Shown one piece after another: positions 18,522 through 22,866 of a stretch of DNA of 22,866 nucleotides; position 1 is the first letter of the stretch, and every line of letters begins with the position of its first letter. The DNA lies in contig CAXNAD020000275.1 in assembly GCA_964200185.2 (NCBI GenBank), positions 1 to 22,866 of the forward strand. The letters are read 5' to 3'. The notes under the pieces were generated by a model that saw only the letters and a program-made list of their open reading frames with translations, had not been told where the DNA came from and did not search any database. The stretch is from Choristocarpus tenellus KU-1152 (lineage: Eukaryota > Phaeophyceae). A program made the translations under genes and the position numbers.

Positions 18522-20323
18522 GGGGAATTGTCTTCCCACATGAGTAAGAATATTGAGTGGACACACAATAAGCAGGGCATTTATGTAGGTGATTCAGTTG
18601 TACAGAGCAGTTGTGATACCCTGAGGTCAAGGTTCAGGCTAGTTAGTAGGTGAGTTAAGAATGTATCATATTGTTGCCACTGTGGTCTAGGAAGTTCAAA
18701 CGCATGTTATTGGCTGAATGTCTCTGTGGTGCGGTCTTTTGGTACAAGGCTGTCTCTTGTGTAGACACCCAAAATCGGAAATGCATGTATTCATAGCTTA
18801 TTTTCTTGAGCGTTTTTGGTTGCTGATGTATTCTTGCATTTAGAGCGAAAGTGTCTTAGGTTGCTCCATCCAATGGATCATTAAAGAGTTTCTTTAAGTT
18901 ACAGCCCGTGTGTGTTTCTTTCTGTTTGGTGTTCCCCATGCTCATTTTTCTGTGAACAAAGTACTGAATGTAAAATGTGTGCATGACAGTGTTATACAAG
19001 GAATGCATGTGATGGGATTGGGGGGTTGCAATAGGGAGGGAGGTGTTTAGATGTTGAGTCATTTGAACCTTTGGTCAATATGTGTTGGCACACATTAACG
19101 CCTGTAGTGTTGTGAATTGCAGCAATTTGATTTGATTGATTTATTATTATTCAAAACCTCAAAATGAGGGGTAATTTCTATTTTATTATTTTTGTGGGAA
19201 TGCTTGTGCTTGTGCGCATTGCTTGCAGACCTTGGCCCTTTGTGTGCTTCCATTTGAACTGCATACACAATTCAATGTAAATTGAGTAGAGTGGATTTTT
19301 TCCCACCTGATTTGACCTAAACTCATAAATGTGTTCAATTAATCGACTATTGAGCATTATTTTACACCTCTCACTTTATAGTGCCAATTAATTTGAACTA
19401 TTAGTTACACACGTCATTTTTTGAGGGGGGTGGGGGAAGCTGAAGGAGGGCAAGTATTGTCCTTACACTTAAAACTGCCATTTCTATATTACTTGTTTTT
19501 AGATGCTTCTGCTCGACCTCAATTGATGGTGGCATACTTTCCTGCCAACTTACATGTCCTAGTTCTGTGGTGCACTTGGAATTGGACTTTTGATTTACCT
19601 GTAAATGCATGCTGAAGCCCGAGAGCATTGCCTCACTTCCCTCTGCCACTGTCCCATTGCCCCCTTATTAAACACACCTGGTATCACAATTTCAATGTCA
19701 ACTCGCAACAGAAGATATCGAAGAGCCTGCAGAGAGTAGTTGAGGTATAGTTATCGGCAAGAACACCAAATTACAGAAGCTGGTGGAGCCACTGGGGGAT
19801 GGGGGTAGAGGGTGATCATCAGGGCTAATGACGTCACAATGGTTTTGGACTGGAGCAGTGCTTGTTGCGGTGGCTGCTCACGTGATAAAAACATGCATGC
19901 TTGATACAGGTGCTAGTGGGTGGGTGGGTTGGCTTGGTGGGTGTTGTGTCATGCTATCACTTCAGTCGCAAAGTGGCAAATTGTACTGGTGAGCATGGGG
20001 GTGCTATTTGATTTTGCTGATGTGACTGATTTTACGAGCTGGTGTACATGCAGTCAAAGTAGAGGTATGGTGGCGCATTCCCCTTGATTTTGTCTGCTTA
20101 TTTTTGTTTGCAGTCTTGATGGAGACGACTGATTTGTGAAGTGTGACTTGTTTTTCCTGGTTGTGAGAGGATGGGGATGTTGGCTGTCTGTGGCTGTCTT
20201 GTTGCGTGCACTCCTGTAGTATATGTGAAGATACAGTGTTAATGATGCCAAACATCCCGTTGTATTTCACCCTTGACAAGAGGAGCATGCAGGTCGGCTC
20301 TTTTGATTGAAAATTTGAATAAT

Positions 20324-20761
20324 ATGTACGCTGTATTGTGGGCCTCTTTTGAACCCCCCTGCAATATACCCTATTTCATTTTTAACATGCACATAGATGA
20401 CCCTAAAAATGAAGATATCACTACAGAAGATAGGCTGATAAACAAAGTTATCACAATTGAGCAAACTTCCTTTTTGATATGTACAATAATAGAGTTTGGG
20501 CGATTTCTGGGGATCCTAGTATTCCAACTGTGTAAACTTCTTGATTTATATGTCTATTCAAGTGCATGCTGCAAGTCTATCAAGTGGAGAACCCTAGCAG
20601 CAGTGGACCAGCAGTGCTTACAGTGTCCACAAGACGCTGAACCTCCACCCCTTTGTCCCTCCACCGTCTATGACTTAAAAGGCTGTAGTCAATGTATGCA
20701 AAGGGACAATAATAGTGAGGGATGTGGGAGTCACTCATCAACACTAATTACAAGAATTTGA
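20324..20761 (+). CDS. Hypothetical cysteine-rich ORF, 145 codons
   Basis: Longest ATG-initiated frame outside the LTA4H exons. Not recognised. The middle has a hydrophobic stretch (ICTIIEFGRFLGILVFQL, around residues 51-68), followed by CC, then CLQC and CSQC pairs about 20 residues apart, spaced like a zinc ribbon. The frame extends 17 codons upstream without another ATG. Base composition is like the surroundings, and no splice sites flank it convincingly. It may be a chance ORF, an exon of an unseen gene, or a small gene. Confidence 0.2.
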   Translation: MYAVLWASFEPPCNIPYFIFNMHIDDPKNEDITTEDRLINKVITIEQTSFLICTIIEFGRFLGILVFQLCKLLDLYVYSSACCKSIKWRTLAAVDQQCLQCPQDAEPPPLCPSTVYDLKGCSQCMQRDNNSEGCGSHSSTLITRI

Positions 20762-20948
20762 TATTTAATGCTTAGAACATACATCTACTAGATGATATAT
20801 TCTACTGACTGCACTAAGACCTTAGAAATTTTGCCAGACTTGATGTAATCTGACAGGGCCACTATATTGATACAGAACATGGACACGACTGGTGTAGGAC
20901 CATTAGAGAGTATAGCTGGACAGGTTTGGACTGGCTCTGGTGAAGCAT

Positions 20949-21090
20949 GTCTTATCTGGGTCGGACCAGAGGTATAAAGATCTTAAATGAGACCAAGCTG
21001 CAAGCCAACTTAGGTAAATATCTTGATCAGGATGGACCAGGGATGTAGAGATTGTAAATCGGACCAGGTTGCAGGCTAACCTTGGTTCAG
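20949..21090. repeat. Diverged tandem duplication, period about 70
   Basis: First copy about 20949-21018 (tcggaccagaggtataaaga), second about 21019-21090 (atggaccagggatgtagaga). Both continue with gaccaagctgcaagccaac or gaccaggttgcaggctaac. A possible partial third copy begins near 21095. Confidence 0.75.
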
Positions 21091-21185
21091 TCCAGTCGGT
21101 CTGGTCAAAAATCTTGCTGGTGACATGACAAATTCATGCAACATCATTACTGCATTAAGTTTTCGCATATATTTTACTGTGCCAG

Positions 21186-21332
21186 CAGACCGTCCAGTAC
21201 ATCATGCAGCAGTTACAAAGTTGTGACCCTGGCTGTGTTCCTCAGCAGTTGAAGGCCATGCACAACGACATGCAAATACAAGATGCAGTATCTGATACAT
21301 GGGAGTGTTTTGTTCGAAGTGTGAAGTCTTAA
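21186..21332 (+). CDS. Candidate exon of an unrecognised gene
   Basis: Open stretch with a protein-like product, CAG...TAA: QTVQYIMQQLQSCDPG, then VPQQLKAMHNDMQIQD, then AVSDTWECFVRSVKS and a stop at 21330. It is glutamine-rich and amphipathic. It is preceded by actgtgccag, a possible acceptor, and an in-frame stop near 21155. Alternatively it ends at 21320 (AGT|gtgaag) and joins in phase 0 to 21606 (gctaacag|GAT, peptide DREIVYCNSRLCLQTYRP, stop 21660). No family recognised; it could be chance. Confidence 0.28.
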   Translation, partial: QTVQYIMQQLQSCDPGCVPQQLKAMHNDMQIQDAVSDTWECFVRSVKS

Positions 21333-22866
21333 CTTCCACACTGCCACCCTTTCTTGGATACTGTGCAACATGTACCGATATATGTCCCACAATGGTTGCA
21401 TTTGCACTGTCGTGTGTGATGCAGTATATATTATTCCGCCTTCTTTTTGCTTCAGACAAATACTTCAGGTGTAATATAGGGCAGCTCCGTGGTTAAAGGA
21501 GAGTGGTGACTCATTTCCATCCATGGGAATAGGGACTGCATACTCTTCCTTGTTCCTAGTTTTTGGTTGCACTGAATCTTAACAACTCCTTTAGTTTGCT
21601 AACAGGATCGTGAGATAGTGTACTGCAACTCCAGATTGTGTCTGCAAACATACAGGCCATAAATGAGAAAGGCTCCTGCCTTCACTAACTCCTCGTATGC
21701 TAGGTTGCCACAGCGTATTGAAATGTGAGAGCCACTACTAACTGTTGTTATTGACCATTTAGAGACCCACATGTGAATATCACTTGCTCACCGTCATGAA
21801 CTCGAGAATTTTGGGGTGTGGGTGGAGGTGCAGGAAATCTTCCTTGAGTGTGCTGTGCATAGGTGGAAGGGTGCCTGCTCTCGAAGATTGATGGCTCAGC
21901 TGCAGCATCAGATTCCTGCTTATTGCAGTCGCAGTAGCAATCAAGGCTGTAAGGAGGGTCAGCAAGGCACAATATCTTTGTGAAGGCTGTGAATAAACTG
22001 AATGAGCAACTGTGTCTTGACTCCAGAAGTAATCCAGAGAGTAGGCAGTGGTACAGAGGAGACCAAATCATTGTTGTTTTTATGTTCTCACACGCACTGC
22101 ATATCCATTCCGGACATGAATTTGGCTCCCATTCTGAATTGCTGGTGATAGTTTGTTTTGTATCCAGACCGCATCTTCACCGATCTAAAACCTTGCACAC
22201 GGACAGGAGTAGTTTACACTTACTTCCGATGACACTCTAGAGCTCAGACACCTGCAACTGGCATATGACACACTGACACCTTCCTACATAGTGGCAACTA
22301 GTGAATAAGAGGAGTGAAGAGTGTGATGGAATATCGGTTGGAGGAAATATAATATACTATCATATTACAATGTTGTAGTACTCAAGTACATGACTTGAAA
22401 CTCGAAACTGAGAGATTTTTTTGCAAAGGAACCGAAAACCATATTGAATAGTTTTGCCTCATGTCCTGTGAGCGATCAGTCACATTGTTTGCGCTATGCC
22501 TGACTGGGTTCAGTAACCGGTAAACCTCCACCTACCTGCTATTGTAATGCCACGATTTTCAACTATTTCAACAAAAGTAGTATTGTGATATACTAGAGGT
22601 TTAGTAGTGACGGCAGTCTACTCATGAAACCACAAAACAATATGCATTGTACAAATTGTGCGGATCTAAAATGTTAAGCTGTCGGGTTGCAGGTAAGGAC
22701 AAGGTCAACTTGTCGGACAGATGTTTTTCTAGTTAGCCCATCTTCTAGGAACGTAATCTAGTGTATGTGAAAACCCCTATATATTGTGGCATATGGCACA
22801 TGTTCGTAGATAGTGCTGCTGATACACTATAGACATCATCGGTGGAGTAGATTAGGAAATGCAGAC

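Larger units (their letters stand above)
18522..22866. other. Downstream flank, no recognised gene; LTA4H 3' UTR at its left end
   Basis: No clear AATAAA follows the stop codon closely, so the polyadenylation site cannot be placed. 18522-20270 shows only short ORFs and A/T-rich sequence. 20324-20761 has one longer ORF, 20949-21090 a duplication, and 21186-22240 several short open segments that may be exons. 22250-22866 shows nothing recognisable. Confidence 0.6.

Noticed and set aside
21792-21946. Possible minus-strand exon (acceptor ccttacag, donor gtgagc)
   Set aside because: Good splice-like ends and two open frames, but no homology and no partner exons. It conflicts with the plus-strand candidates and remains undecided.
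21748-22071. 107-codon minus-strand ORF
   Set aside because: No recognisable family; it overlaps the plus-strand open segments and its composition is ordinary.
1-22866. tRNA, rRNA, CRISPR array or bacterial operon
   Set aside because: I saw no tRNA B-box with matching stems, no rRNA-like sequence, no regularly spaced repeats and no compact gene cluster; spliced coding excludes a bacterial source.

Overview
The window is nuclear DNA of a eukaryote and carries one gene that can be read with certainty: a plus-strand, 13-exon gene for a leukotriene A4 hydrolase/aminopeptidase (LTA4H, M1 metallopeptidase family). Its coding part runs from about 2967 to 18521. The 13 exons total 1,920 coding bases (639 codons plus stop) and are separated by 12 GT-AG introns of 340 to 2,974 bases, so about 88 percent of the gene is intron. 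All splice phases agree, and the joined protein follows the human enzyme from the N-terminal beta domain through the zinc site to the C-terminal helical domain.

The organism cannot be named from the sequence. The protein is clearly an LTA4H but is well diverged from vertebrate enzymes: it has a longer C-terminal tail, a different N-terminus, and phenylalanine where human LTA4H has Tyr378. Nine of the 12 donor sites begin GTG rather than GTA. Introns are rich in T and G with many TG/CA and TA microsatellites. A protist or alga (a stramenopile would fit), or another intron-rich non-vertebrate lineage, is my inference only.

Layout: 1-2966 is an upstream flank with no recognisable gene. It holds a decayed tandem-repeat family (about 280-1490), an inverted-repeat block with telomere-like GGGTTA runs (about 1930-2371), a hairpin near the left edge and the presumed promoter/5' UTR. 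2967-18521 is the LTA4H gene. 18522-22866 is a downstream flank without a recognised gene. It contains a 145-codon cysteine-rich ORF (20324-20761), a diverged 70-base duplication (20949-21090), and several short open segments with plausible splice sites (21186-22240) that may be exons of an unrecognised plus-strand gene.

I found no tRNA, rRNA, CRISPR array, operon or intact mobile element. The most substantive observation is the LTA4H active site: every aminopeptidase and epoxide-hydrolase anchor I could check is kept except the Tyr378 position. The possible second gene and the repeat structures are tentative.
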